Shown here: positions 14,905-22,636 of the stretch, piece by piece
How the letters are laid out: each line of letters opens with the position of its first letter
How positions within the stretch are numbered: position 1 is the first letter of the stretch
Assembly: GCA_021158305.1 (NCBI GenBank)
Contig: JAGGUU010000187.1
Location: forward strand, 1 to 30,415
Direction of reading: 5' to 3'
From: Candidatus Bathyarchaeota archaeon
GTDB lineage: Archaea > Thermoproteota > Bathyarchaeia > Bathyarchaeales > DTEX01
DNA: 30,415 nucleotides
Made by a program: the position numbers and the translations under genes
The notes under the pieces: generated by a model
What the model saw: only the letters and a program-made list of their open reading frames with translations
Told to the model about the DNA's origin: nothing
Database searches by the model: none

Positions 14905-15057
14905 TTATCGTGTTCGAAACTCATAGCCACATTCAGGGCATCTCACATAATCACAGAATGTAGAAGAGGGGCATCCGGAACATACGGTAATCCTAGCATA
15001 GCTCACTTCAAAATGGAAGCCGCATTTGGGACACGTTAAGAACTTCTTCCGAGCCAT
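14905..15057 (-). CDS. Small zinc-ribbon protein, 50 residues
   Basis: Read on the minus strand from ATG 15057 to TAA 14905-14907. The product starts MARKKFLTCPKCGFHFEV and ends with RCPECGYEFRTR. Cysteines occur as CPKCG, CSGC, a single C in STFCDY, and CPECG, enough for one or two zinc ribbons. GGAGGAG lies about 11 bases upstream. It is too short for usual gene calling but looks real because of the cysteine pattern and binding site. It is the only minus-strand gene between the protease and hypE. A link to the FmdE-type protein, which here lacks its usual zinc-ribbon tail, is possible but unproven. Confidence 0.7.
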   Translation of the reverse strand: MARKKFLTCPKCGFHFEVSYARITVCSGCPSSTFCDYVRCPECGYEFRTR

Positions 15058-15101
15058 CTCTTAACCATCTCCTCCTTTTCTAGAGAGGGAGTCACTAATT
15101 A

Positions 15102-15140
15102 TTAAAGGAATCGTCTCAGACAGCTCTCCAATTCCTTTAA
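15102..15140. promoter_or_regulatory. Inverted repeat between the zinc-ribbon and FmdE-type genes
   Basis: TTAAAGGAAT (15102-15111) and its exact reverse complement ATTCCTTTAA (15131-15140) are separated by 19 bases. The repeat sits in the divergent region upstream of the zinc-ribbon gene (minus) and the FmdE-type gene (plus). It could be a regulator-binding site or an RNA hairpin. TTTAAAAGG at its right edge is TATA-like for the plus strand. Confidence 0.45.
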
Positions 15141-15195
15141 AAGGAACTAATGAGGGAATAAGTCTAAAAGGCGATTTGGAGGCTTCACGAAAGTC

Positions 15196-15651
15196 TTGAA
15201 GCGAAGATGCAGCATCAGTGAAGACATGGATCTTAAAGGGCTGATAATGAAAGCAGCAGAGTTCCACGGACACTTAGGTCCCTTCCTCGTTCTGGGCATA
15301 CGCGCGGGACTAATCGGCTTACGTGAACTTGCTCCAGAAAAGTTCAGACAAATGCATGTAACTGTTAAGCTGAATCCTTCAGTTCCGTTCTCATGCTTCA
15401 TAGACGGTATTCAAGTTACGACGAAATGTACCGTTGGAAACGGCCTTCTCAGACTGGAATCTTCCAGAGAAGGAATCTCCGCGCGATTCGAGATTCATAG
15501 TTCCCAAAGGGTATTGACTATCACTGTTAGAAGCAAGGTCTTAAAATACTTGATGGAGATGTTCTCGAAGGGAGCATCTAATGAGAGACTCGCTTGGGAA
15601 ATTGCCTCTCTGCCCGAGGAGAAGCTCTTTACGAAGGAGAACGGAGGCTAA
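15196..15651 (+). CDS. FmdE-domain protein (formylmethanofuran dehydrogenase subunit E family, short form)
   Basis: A 151-residue protein with the FmdE domain: AAEFHGHLGPFLVLGIRAGL, and SCFIDGIQVTTKCTVGNG with its two conserved cysteines. Although named after a formylmethanofuran dehydrogenase-associated protein, many FmdE proteins are encoded near molybdenum or nickel enzymes in organisms without that pathway, and their role is unclear; metal binding is likely. The C-terminal zinc ribbon seen in full-length FmdE is absent. The frame opens at TTG 15196, with GGAGG 13 bases upstream; the ATG at 15226 just before DLKGLIMKAAEF gives a protein of 141 residues and fits the domain start. Next downstream is hypF, 44 bases away. 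Confidence 0.85.
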   Translation: MKRRCSISEDMDLKGLIMKAAEFHGHLGPFLVLGIRAGLIGLRELAPEKFRQMHVTVKLNPSVPFSCFIDGIQVTTKCTVGNGLLRLESSREGISARFEIHSSQRVLTITVRSKVLKYLMEMFSKGASNERLAWEIASLPEEKLFTKENGG

Positions 15652-15695
15652 AAGAAAGAACGCCATTGACCTTGCTTTCACGGAGATGATAGATC

Positions 15696-17978
15696 ATGCG
15701 CTTGAAGATTAAGGTCACAGGAATAGTTCAAGGCGTGGGCTTCCGCCCATTCATTTACCGCCTAGCCGTCAAGAACAGCTTAAAAGGCTACGTTAGGAAC
15801 AAGGGAGACGCAGGCGTAGAGATTCTCCTAGAAGGAGGCGAAGACGGCGTAAGAAAGTTTCTGAAAGATCTCAGAGAGAAGAAGCCGCCGCTCGCCGTAA
15901 TACATGATGTGATAACATCGCAGCTTAAGGGAAGAAACAGATACAGCGAGTTCAAGATACTGAAGAGTTCAAGCAAAGCAGAGCTCTCAGGCTCCATTAT
16001 TCCTCCAGACATAGCAATATGCGACGAGTGCCTCAAAGAGATGAGAGACCCGAAAGATCCGAGATACGAATACTTCTTTATCACATGCACAAACTGCGGC
16101 CCAAGATATACGATTATTGAACGGCTTCCCTACGATAGAGAAAATACAACAATGCGGGAATTCCAAATGTGCAGTTTCTGCAGAAGAGAATACACGAATC
16201 CCCTAAACAGGAGATTCCATGCACAGACTGTTGCATGTCAAAGATGTGGCCCCAAAGTCTACTTGACAGATGAAGCCGGCGGGCTCATTGAATGTCAAGA
16301 TCCCATTCGAGAAGCCGGAAGGCTCATTTCCGAAGGATTCATAGTCGCCATTAAAGGTTATGGCGGCTTCCACATAGCCGCCTCAACCATCATGGATGAT
16401 CCTTTAATCAGGCTTAGAAAAGCCAAGTATAGAAGGCAGAAGCCCTTCGCTATTATGGCTCGAAGCCTAAAGGCAATAGAGTCATTCGCATACGTAACAC
16501 GTCATGAAAGAAAGGCATTAACTTCATATACGCGTCCAATAGTGCTTCTCAGCAAGAGGGAAGACTATTACCTGTCAGACTTAATCGCTCCGGGATTACA
16601 TAACATCGGTGTCATGCTTCCATATACTGGGTTACACTATATGCTTTTTGACAGGGTTGACGATCCAGCTTTCGTGATGACGAGCGCTAACCCGCCTAAT
16701 CAGCCGATAATTAAGGATGATGAGGAGGCTCTGAAGAGGCTGGGCGGAACAGTCGACTACTTTCTCTTTCACAATAGAAGAATCTTTCAGAGGTGCGACG
16801 ACTCTGTCTTACGCTTACATGGCAGCCGCATAGTTTTCCTCAGAAGATCTAGGGGCTACGCTCCCGCGCCCATAAGGCTCAAGTGGAGGGCTAAGCGCTG
16901 CGCTGTTGGGTTAGGAGGCGAACTAAACAATACTGGATGCATTCTGCTTGATGATAAAGCCTTCCTATCACAGCATATAGGAGATGTTGAGAACGTTGAG
17001 ACGAGAAGATTCCTCGAAGAATCCGTCAAGCATTTAGCCTGCTTAACGAATAGTAAAGTCGAGATAATCGCATGTGATCTTCATCCAAAGTTTGTTACGA
17101 CGAGGCTTGCGGAGGATCTTGCAGAGGAGAATGGCTGGCAGTTACTCCGGATCCAGCATCATCACGCACACGTATCCGCCTTGATGGCTGAGCACGGCAT
17201 AGATGAGATTGTGGGGATATCATGCGATGGGTATGGATATGGACTGAACGGCGAAGCATGGGGTGGAGAAATACTATTCTGCACATTAGGGGACTCTACA
17301 TTCAAGCGTCTAGCACATTTGCAGAGGCAACCAATGCCGGGCGGAGATATGGCTACGCGCTACCCCCTCAGAATGGTTGCTGGAATACTCTTTGGAAAAG
17401 CCGATGTGGAGCAATGGCTCCTAAAACATCAGGAGTATCTTCCTCATGGAGAGAAAGAGATCGAAGTCATCCTTCACCAGCTTGAGAAGAGGAGCGGCAT
17501 TGTCATGACGACGAGTTGCGGAAGGGTTCTGGACGCGGTCTCAGCCATTCTAGGCGTGTGCTACGAGCGGACATATGAGGGTGAACCAGCTATGAAGCTC
17601 GAATCCGCCGCCCTGAAGGGCAGAGACGTTCTGAGACTAAAGCCAATAATGACGGGCGACGTCTTAGACACCACGGAGCTTCTAATAGAGATCTTCGAGA
17701 ATAGAGGGAAGTATTCAGTTGCGGATCTCGCATACTCGGCTCACGCTTACCTTGCTAGGGGCCTAGCAACATTAGCTGTTGAGAAAGCTCTTGAGGAGGG
17801 AGTTAAGGCGATAGGCTTCTCCGGAGGCGTAGCCTGCAATCAGATCTTAGCCTCAATCATGCGCAGGATAGTGGAGAGTTCCGGATTAAAATTTCTTGTT
17901 CACGAAGCCGTTCCACCGGGGGACGGCGGCTTATCGCTTGGTCAAGCAACCGTTGCGGTCTTCAATCATGGGCAATAA
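15696..17978 (+). CDS. hypF: HypF, carbamoyltransferase for hydrogenase cyanide ligands
   Basis: A 760-residue protein with the full HypF layout. Acylphosphatase domain: residues 1-90, GIVQGVGFRPFIYRLA. Two zinc-finger motifs of CxxC type: about 107-185, CDECLKEM, CTNCGPRY, CSFCRREY and CQRCGP. YrdC-like domain: about 200-370, IKGYGGFHIA and RRQKPFAIMARS. C-terminal Kae1/TobZ-like carbamoyltransferase domain: about 380-760, with the metal-binding IQHHHAHVSALMAEHG and GFSGGVACNQ. HypF makes carbamoyl-AMP and transfers the carbamoyl group to the C-terminal Cys of HypE, the first step toward the CN ligands of the Ni-Fe site. The ATG has GGAGATGAT five bases upstream. It starts the run hypF-hypC-hypD. 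Confidence 0.97.
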   Translation: MRLKIKVTGIVQGVGFRPFIYRLAVKNSLKGYVRNKGDAGVEILLEGGEDGVRKFLKDLREKKPPLAVIHDVITSQLKGRNRYSEFKILKSSSKAELSGSIIPPDIAICDECLKEMRDPKDPRYEYFFITCTNCGPRYTIIERLPYDRENTTMREFQMCSFCRREYTNPLNRRFHAQTVACQRCGPKVYLTDEAGGLIECQDPIREAGRLISEGFIVAIKGYGGFHIAASTIMDDPLIRLRKAKYRRQKPFAIMARSLKAIESFAYVTRHERKALTSYTRPIVLLSKREDYYLSDLIAPGLHNIGVMLPYTGLHYMLFDRVDDPAFVMTSANPPNQPIIKDDEEALKRLGGTVDYFLFHNRRIFQRCDDSVLRLHGSRIVFLRRSRGYAPAPIRLKWRAKRCAVGLGGELNNTGCILLDDKAFLSQHIGDVENVETRRFLEESVKHLACLTNSKVEIIACDLHPKFVTTRLAEDLAEENGWQLLRIQHHHAHVSALMAEHGIDEIVGISCDGYGYGLNGEAWGGEILFCTLGDSTFKRLAHLQRQPMPGGDMATRYPLRMVAGILFGKADVEQWLLKHQEYLPHGEKEIEVILHQLEKRSGIVMTTSCGRVLDAVSAILGVCYERTYEGEPAMKLESAALKGRDVLRLKPIMTGDVLDTTELLIEIFENRGKYSVADLAYSAHAYLARGLATLAVEKALEEGVKAIGFSGGVACNQILASIMRRIVESSGLKFLVHEAVPPGDGGLSLGQATVAVFNHGQ

Positions 17979-18017
17979 CAGATTTATCATTGTTTAAGTC
18001 ATATATTGTGAAGAGCG

Positions 18018-18242
18018 ATGTGCCTAGCGGTTCCAGCAAAGATCATTAAGATTAACGGTGACAAAGCCCAAGCTGACTTCGGCGGCATTCTAAGAGAGGT
18101 AAACGTAGCCCTCGTGGATGCTAAGGTTGGAGAATACGTACTCGTTCATGCCGGATACGCTATCCAGACTCTAAGCCGGAAAGAAGCTGAAGAGACTCTG
18201 CGCTTATGGAAGGAGATTCTGGATGGTGAAGATCAGTCTTAG
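18018..18242 (+). CDS. hypC: HypC, hydrogenase assembly chaperone
   Basis: A 74-residue protein starting MCLAVPAKI. The Cys after the initiator Met is the essential residue that contacts HypD and the catalytic precursor. The OB-like core (QADFGGILREVNVALV, VGEYVLVHAGYAIQTLS) is standard. HypC carries the Fe(CN)2CO unit with HypD and delivers it to the large subunit. Length is normal. It lies between hypF and hypD on the same strand, 39 bases after hypF. Confidence 0.97.
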   Translation: MCLAVPAKIIKINGDKAQADFGGILREVNVALVDAKVGEYVLVHAGYAIQTLSRKEAEETLRLWKEILDGEDQS

Positions 18243-18256
18243 CGTGCTGATGATTA

Positions 18257-19354
18257 ATGATCGAAGAAATGAGGCTCAGGGATGCAGCACTTGCGAAGCG
18301 AGTTGCGGAGAAGATCCGTAAAATCGCGTCGAGCAAAGGCATAGTCAAGATATGTCATGTCTGCGGAACACATGAGTGGACCATAACTCATTATGGAATA
18401 CGTAGCCTTCTCCCAGAGAGCGTTGAGGTTATAGCTGGACCTGGATGTCCAGTCTGCATAGTTCCAGCCTACGAGATCGACGAGGCCATCAAACTAGCGT
18501 TGGACGGCGTCACGATTACATGTTTCGGCGATCTTCTCCGCGTTCCAGGTTCGAAGATGTCTCTCCTAGACGCCAAAGCCGAAGGGGCGGATGTCCGAGT
18601 TGTCTACAGCGTCGCGGATGCCATTAAAATGGCTAGGAAGGAACGAGAGAAAGAGTTTGTCTTCTTCGCTATAGGCTTCGAGACTACAGCTCCCTCAACA
18701 GCCGTGGAGATTCTTAAAGGCCCTCCTGAAAACATGAGCTTCCTGATCTCTCATCGGCTGATCCCGCCGGCTATGAAGGCTCTAGTCGAGATGGAAGATC
18801 TAAGCCTAAACGGCTTCATCGCCCCAGGCCACGTCAGCACAGTCATCGGCATGAAACCCTACGAGGTTTTCCCGCGCGATTATGGAATGCCAACGGTTAT
18901 AGCTGGCTTCGAACCTCTAGACATACTCTTCGCGATCTACATGGTTCTAAAGCAGCTGAGGAAGGGCAAGCCGCGGCTCGAAAATGAGTATGTACGAGCT
19001 GTGCTTCCCGAAGGAAACGTGAGGGCTCAGAGACTAATGAGGAAAGTTTTCAAAGCTGAGGATGGAAGATGGCGGGGGCTACAGATTATACCAGAATCGG
19101 TTCTCACCTTACGAGACAAATATAAAAAGTATGATTCGAGACAGAAGTATGATCTGCATGTTAGGCGCGGCGTCGATATTCGTCCAGGATGCAGATGCCA
19201 CCTGGTCATAATTGGAAAGATAAAACCAACAGAGTGTCCGCTTTTCATGAAGGCTTGCACTCCGCATAGGCCGGTAGGTCCGTGTATGGTTAGCATGGAG
19301 GGAACCTGCAGAATATGGGCCGGAAGCGCCCAGCCTATAAATGAACGAGCCTAA
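18257..19354 (+). CDS. hypD: HypD, Fe-S scaffold for the Fe(CN)2CO centre
   Basis: A 365-residue HypD with its signature motifs: CHVCGTHEWTI near residue 30; GPGCPVCIVP near 70, the redox-active cysteine pair; FFAIGFETTAPSTA; and the C-terminal cysteine block RPGCRCHLVI, ECPLFMKACTP and GPCMVSMEGTCRIW that binds the [4Fe-4S] cluster. With HypC it assembles iron, two CN and one CO. It begins 14 bases after hypC. Its stop overlaps the hypE stop tail to tail by three bases (19352-19354 against 19351-19353), so the two genes converge. Confidence 0.97.
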   Translation: MIEEMRLRDAALAKRVAEKIRKIASSKGIVKICHVCGTHEWTITHYGIRSLLPESVEVIAGPGCPVCIVPAYEIDEAIKLALDGVTITCFGDLLRVPGSKMSLLDAKAEGADVRVVYSVADAIKMARKEREKEFVFFAIGFETTAPSTAVEILKGPPENMSFLISHRLIPPAMKALVEMEDLSLNGFIAPGHVSTVIGMKPYEVFPRDYGMPTVIAGFEPLDILFAIYMVLKQLRKGKPRLENEYVRAVLPEGNVRAQRLMRKVFKAEDGRWRGLQIIPESVLTLRDKYKKYDSRQKYDLHVRRGVDIRPGCRCHLVIIGKIKPTECPLFMKACTPHRPVGPCMVSMEGTCRIWAGSAQPINERA

Positions 19355-20418
19355 CAGATTCTCGGAACGGGATCTCCAACAGGCCTACTGATTATTCTTC
19401 TCCCTCCAACTAGAGTCTGCATTGCCACTCCAGAGAACTCTAACGTGACCTCGCCTATTATCTCAGCATCCCTGCCCTCCTCAGTCGATCTCAAAAGCTC
19501 CAGAACCTCTTCTGCCTTCTCCTTCACTACTCCTATGACAAGTTTTCCCTCATTCCCTATCTCAAGCGGGTCTAATCCAAGCATTTCACATGCAGCCTGC
19601 ACATCTCTTCTGATGGGAATCTTATCCTCGTATACCAGCACGCCAACTCCAGATTTCTCACTAAACTCGTTCAGTGCATCAGCTAAGCCGCCGCGCGTTG
19701 GATCCTTCATTGCAACCAATCCGCCAACCTCATCTAGAAGCCTCCGAACCAGCTTATTCAGCGGCTTAACATCAGATCTTATATTACCTCCGAAGCTCAG
19801 TCCCTCCTGTGCCGACAGCACAGCTAAGCCATGGTCGCCTATGGTTCCGGAGACTATGATTCTGTCATCTTTCCTAAGATTAGAGTCAAGGATCCATCTC
19901 GCCTCGAAGCCTGGCCTATACTTCTTAACAACTTCAAGGTTTCTTTCTAAGGCCTCAGTCCGCCTTCCAATCCCGGAAGTATTTATGACGCATCCGCCTA
20001 GATTCCCTTTCTCAACAACCTTAGTGTCCCCCGTGACTATGCTGACTCCGGCTTCATGGCAAGTTCTCTGCATACTCGCTAAGATGCGCTCAAAATCCTT
20101 TAAGGGCAAGCCCTCCTCTAGGATGAAGCCGCAGGCTAGAGCATATGGTTCCGCTCCCAGAGCAGCTATGTCATTCACGGTTCCAGCGACAGCTATACGT
20201 CCGATGTCTCCTCCGGGAAAGAAGAGCGGCTTGACAGCGTGTGAATCGCTCTTAAGAACTACGTCACCTACAACGGCGGCATCATCTAAGGCTTCGAGAG
20301 GAACTTCAGCATCAACAGCTCCTCCAAAATGCTTTAAGACATAGTTCCTGATGAGGCTGTGCATGACTGCTCCCCCAGCGCCGTGAAGCATCGTTATGTA
20401 TTCGTCTTTCTTGCTCAA
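19351..20418 (-). CDS. hypE: HypE, carbamoyl dehydratase
   Basis: A 355-residue PurM-like ATPase that dehydrates the carbamoyl group on its C-terminal Cys to thiocyanate, giving the CN ligands. Seen: MLHGAGGAVMHSLI at the start, LDDAAVVGDVVLKSDSHAV (metal/ATP binding), MKDPTRGGLADALNEF, and the diagnostic C-terminus VPRIC with the acceptor Cys as last residue. The TTG start at 20418 is backed by GGTGA about eight bases upstream. It is the one hyp gene on the minus strand, divergent from hypA and convergent with hypD, so it has its own promoter in the 87-base gap before hypA. Confidence 0.97.
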   Translation of the reverse strand: MSKKDEYITMLHGAGGAVMHSLIRNYVLKHFGGAVDAEVPLEALDDAAVVGDVVLKSDSHAVKPLFFPGGDIGRIAVAGTVNDIAALGAEPYALACGFILEEGLPLKDFERILASMQRTCHEAGVSIVTGDTKVVEKGNLGGCVINTSGIGRRTEALERNLEVVKKYRPGFEARWILDSNLRKDDRIIVSGTIGDHGLAVLSAQEGLSFGGNIRSDVKPLNKLVRRLLDEVGGLVAMKDPTRGGLADALNEFSEKSGVGVLVYEDKIPIRRDVQAACEMLGLDPLEIGNEGKLVIGVVKEKAEEVLELLRSTEEGRDAEIIGEVTLEFSGVAMQTLVGGRRIISRPVGDPVPRIC

Positions 20419-20475
20419 TGATTCTTCACCATGATTGATAGCTCTCTTCTCTGAAATCCTTCTTCAATCGCGACT

Positions 20476-20483
20476 CTTAAATA
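20476..20483 (+). promoter_or_regulatory. TATA box before hypA (leaderless transcript likely)
   Basis: CTTAAATA is centred about 27 bases before the ATG at 20506, so the transcript should begin at or next to the start codon. It would serve the hypA-hypB-hydrogenase 2 run. Confidence 0.45.
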
Positions 20484-20505
20484 CGTTGTCAGCTAAGGCT
20501 TCAGT

Positions 20506-20907
20506 ATGCATGAATGGGCCTTAGCAGAGGCAGTTATCTCAACAGTTTCCCAAATAGCCACGAGGGAAGGGTTAAGAAGAGTTAAGAAGGTTAGGCTTAA
20601 AGTCGGAGAGCTGCAACAGATAGAAATAGGGATTCTAAGATTCGCTTTATCAGAGCTTAAGAGATCAAGTCTCCTAGAAGAAGCGGAGTTCATTATAGAG
20701 ACTGAGAATGCTGAGTTGAAGTGTAGAGTATGCGGTCATAAATGGTTCTTCAAAAGAAATGAAATAGACGAGGATGTCGCCGAAGCCATTCACTTCGTTC
20801 CAGAGATTGCTCATGCATATATTAGATGTCCTAGATGTGGAAGTCCAGACTTCGAGGTTACGCGTGGACGCGGAGTATGGCTTGAAAGCGTTGAGGGTGT
20901 GAAATAG
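20506..20907 (+). CDS. hypA: HypA, nickel metallochaperone
   Basis: A 133-residue HypA. The N-terminal MHEWALAEAVI supplies the Ni ligands (amino group, His2, Glu3). The zinc site is two CxxC pairs, CRVCGHKW and CRSP-type CPRCGSPDF, separated by about 40 residues as in Thermococcales-type archaeal HypA; bacterial HypA has a shorter insert. It delivers nickel to the catalytic precursor together with the ATPase encoded one base downstream. First gene of the run that includes hydrogenase 2. Confidence 0.95.
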   Translation: MHEWALAEAVISTVSQIATREGLRRVKKVRLKVGELQQIEIGILRFALSELKRSSLLEEAEFIIETENAELKCRVCGHKWFFKRNEIDEDVAEAIHFVPEIAHAYIRCPRCGSPDFEVTRGRGVWLESVEGVK

Positions 20908-20908
20908 G

Positions 20909-21646
20909 ATGGCTGATCCAAGAGTCTCCGTGATCGAAGATAGACTCAAGAAGGTGAACAGAGTATTAGCGGTCTCGAGTGGGAAGGGTGGAGTCGGCAA
21001 GAGCCTAATCGCATCCACTCTGTCTCTGGCACTAGCTGATAAAGGCTACGAGGTCGGCCTCTTCGATATAGACTTCACAAATCCCTCGACTCATATAATC
21101 TTAAACGTGAAGAGCGTAAGCCCAACTGAAGAAAACGGTATAATTCCCCCCAGAGTCCACGGGCTAAAATACATGTCCATAATATACTATTCCAGCGGGC
21201 GCGTTTCCCCTCTGAGAGGAGTAGACGTATCAAATGCGCTGATTGAGTTGCTGGCCATAACAAGGTGGGGTGAGACGGACTTTCTAGTGATAGATATGCC
21301 CCCTGGAATAGGCGATGCGGTCCTAGATATGATAAGGCTCGTAAAGAAGGCAAGTTTCCTCATAGTTACCACCTCATCTAAACTAGCCTTCGAGACCGTT
21401 AGGAAGCTCGCAGGTCTCCTCTTAGAGATGAGGATCCCAGTAATAGGCGTCATTGAGAACATGAAGATGAGAGAATCATCTTTCATTCAGAAGCAAGTCG
21501 AGAAGATGGGTTTACGGTTTCTCGGAGAGATACCGTTCGATTATTCGCTTGAAGAATCCATAGGAGATGTAGATGAGCTCTTAAAGACGATGTTTGCGCG
21601 AAAAGTAAAGGAATTAGCGGATAAAATAGCCCTGCAGACGCTTTGA
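20909..21646 (+). CDS. hypB: MinD/Mrp-type ATPase acting as archaeal HypB
   Basis: A 245-residue P-loop ATPase with the deviant Walker A SGKGGVGKS (about residues 24-32), FDIDFTNPSTH, VIDMPPGIGD (Walker B/switch) and GVIENMKM. It resembles Mrp/Nbp35, but the CxxC pair that holds the bridging Fe-S cluster in those scaffolds is absent; the segment after IENMKM reads RESSFIQKQ. In Thermococcus a MinD-type ATPase beside hypA replaces the usual GTPase HypB and loads nickel via HypA. The adjacency here (one base after hypA, GAGGGTG binding site) and the missing cysteines support that role rather than Fe-S carriage. No GTPase-type hypB is in the window. Its TGA overlaps the possible TTG start of the next gene. 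Confidence 0.88.
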   Translation: MADPRVSVIEDRLKKVNRVLAVSSGKGGVGKSLIASTLSLALADKGYEVGLFDIDFTNPSTHIILNVKSVSPTEENGIIPPRVHGLKYMSIIYYSSGRVSPLRGVDVSNALIELLAITRWGETDFLVIDMPPGIGDAVLDMIRLVKKASFLIVTTSSKLAFETVRKLAGLLLEMRIPVIGVIENMKMRESSFIQKQVEKMGLRFLGEIPFDYSLEESIGDVDELLKTMFARKVKELADKIALQTL

Positions 21647-22170
21647 GACTAGAAACCTTTAAACCTTCTCATTCCTCCATAAAAAGGGAAACATCAAAAT
21701 TCTTAGTGAAGGCGGATGAGCAACCAATGAACCTGCTGAAGTGGGCTCGAATCAAGTCGCCCTGGATCCTGCACTTCAACACCGGCGGATGCAATGGATG
21801 CGACATAGAACTCTTAGCAGCCTTCACGCCCAGATTTGACGTTGAACGCTTCGGAATACTCCTGCAGGGAAGCCCAAGACATGCAGATATACTTGCCGTA
21901 ACGGGACCCGTGACTCTGCAAGTTAGAGAGAGACTGGTAAGGATATATGAGCAGATGCCTGAGCCAAAGTATGTCTTAGCGGTGGGCTCATGCGCCTGTA
22001 GCGGAGCTCCCTTTAAAGACTGCTACAATGTTGTTGGAGGAGTTGACAAAGTGTTGCCAGTGGATGTATATGTTCCCGGATGCCCTCCGAAACCGGAAGC
22101 GATAATCGACGGCATCGTTAAACTCATTCAAAAGATTGAAGGGGAAGAGGCTTATGAGAAGGGAAGATAA
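21643..22170 (+). CDS. [NiFe] hydrogenase 2 small subunit (NuoB/EchC-type)
   Basis: A 175-residue frame whose core has the four proximal-cluster cysteines: NTGGCNGCDIELL, VGSCACSG and VPGCPPKPEA. It is the counterpart of the N-terminal part of the fused protein at 9317, but without the ferredoxin extension. The TTG at 21643 overlaps the hypB stop (TTGA) but has no clear binding site. The ATG at 21727 (MNLLKWARIKSPWILHF) gives 147 residues, nearer the usual length, and is the likelier start. It transfers electrons from the Ni-Fe site to the ferredoxin encoded at 23837. Directly followed by the NuoC-like subunit, which it overlaps. Confidence 0.9.
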   Translation: MRLETFKPSHSSIKRETSKFLVKADEQPMNLLKWARIKSPWILHFNTGGCNGCDIELLAAFTPRFDVERFGILLQGSPRHADILAVTGPVTLQVRERLVRIYEQMPEPKYVLAVGSCACSGAPFKDCYNVVGGVDKVLPVDVYVPGCPPKPEAIIDGIVKLIQKIEGEEAYEKGR

Positions 22171-22636
22171 AATAGTGGCTGAGATACGAGAGAGGCTGAA
22201 GGAAAAGATCATTACTGTTGAGGTTCCTAGAGAGAGAAGAATCTTCGCCTACATAAAGCTGGAAGCATTAAAGGAATCGATAAAATTTCTGAAGGATATG
22301 GGCTTCAAGCATTTATCCACCATAACGGGAGTTGACATGGAGGATGGTATAGAGCTAATCTATCACCTAGCACTCGACGGTTCCATAGAGCTCTCCCTAA
22401 GACTGAAAGTGCAAAAAGACGATCCGAGAGTGCCGACAATAACTGATATTATTCCAGGAGCAGTTCTCTACGAGCGTGAAGTCCACGACATGTTCGGCGT
22501 GAACTTCGAGGGCCATCCAGACCTCTCACCGCTTATCCTCCCCGAGAAATGGCCTAGAAATATATACCCACTAAGGAAGAAATATGCACTTGAGCGCCTT
22601 AGAAACTTAATCTTCAAAGAGGAAGACATAGAATGA
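22136..22636 (+). CDS. NuoC/EchD-like subunit of hydrogenase 2
   Basis: A 30-kDa-family subunit with the block TITDIIPGAVLYEREVHDMF followed by GVNFEGHPDLSPLILPEKW and YPLRKKYA. The frame opens at TTG 22136; the ATG at 22154 (MRREDKIVAEI), preceded by GAGG, is the probable start and gives 160 residues. The 5' end overlaps the small-subunit gene and the stop overlaps the large-subunit ATG, so translation is coupled. Structural role only; no cofactor cysteines. It is paralogous to the protein at 12229 but lacks that protein's long basic tail. Confidence 0.88.
   Translation: MKGKRLMRREDKIVAEIRERLKEKIITVEVPRERRIFAYIKLEALKESIKFLKDMGFKHLSTITGVDMEDGIELIYHLALDGSIELSLRLKVQKDDPRVPTITDIIPGAVLYEREVHDMFGVNFEGHPDLSPLILPEKWPRNIYPLRKKYALERLRNLIFKEEDIE

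Noticed and set aside
15061..15401. Two overlapping minus-strand open frames near the FmdE gene
   Set aside because: They cover the FmdE coding region and the inverted repeat in antisense; no domain signal, and they conflict with the better-supported 50-residue zinc-ribbon start.
19445..20344. Plus-strand open frame of 299 codons
   Set aside because: Antisense to hypE, which has all family motifs and the VPRIC end; the product is Ser/Pro-rich and repetitive, as expected of a shadow.
20909..21646. Assignment as an Mrp/Nbp35 Fe-S carrier
   Set aside because: The CxxC pair needed for the bridging cluster is missing and the gene abuts hypA, so a HypB-type nickel role fits better.
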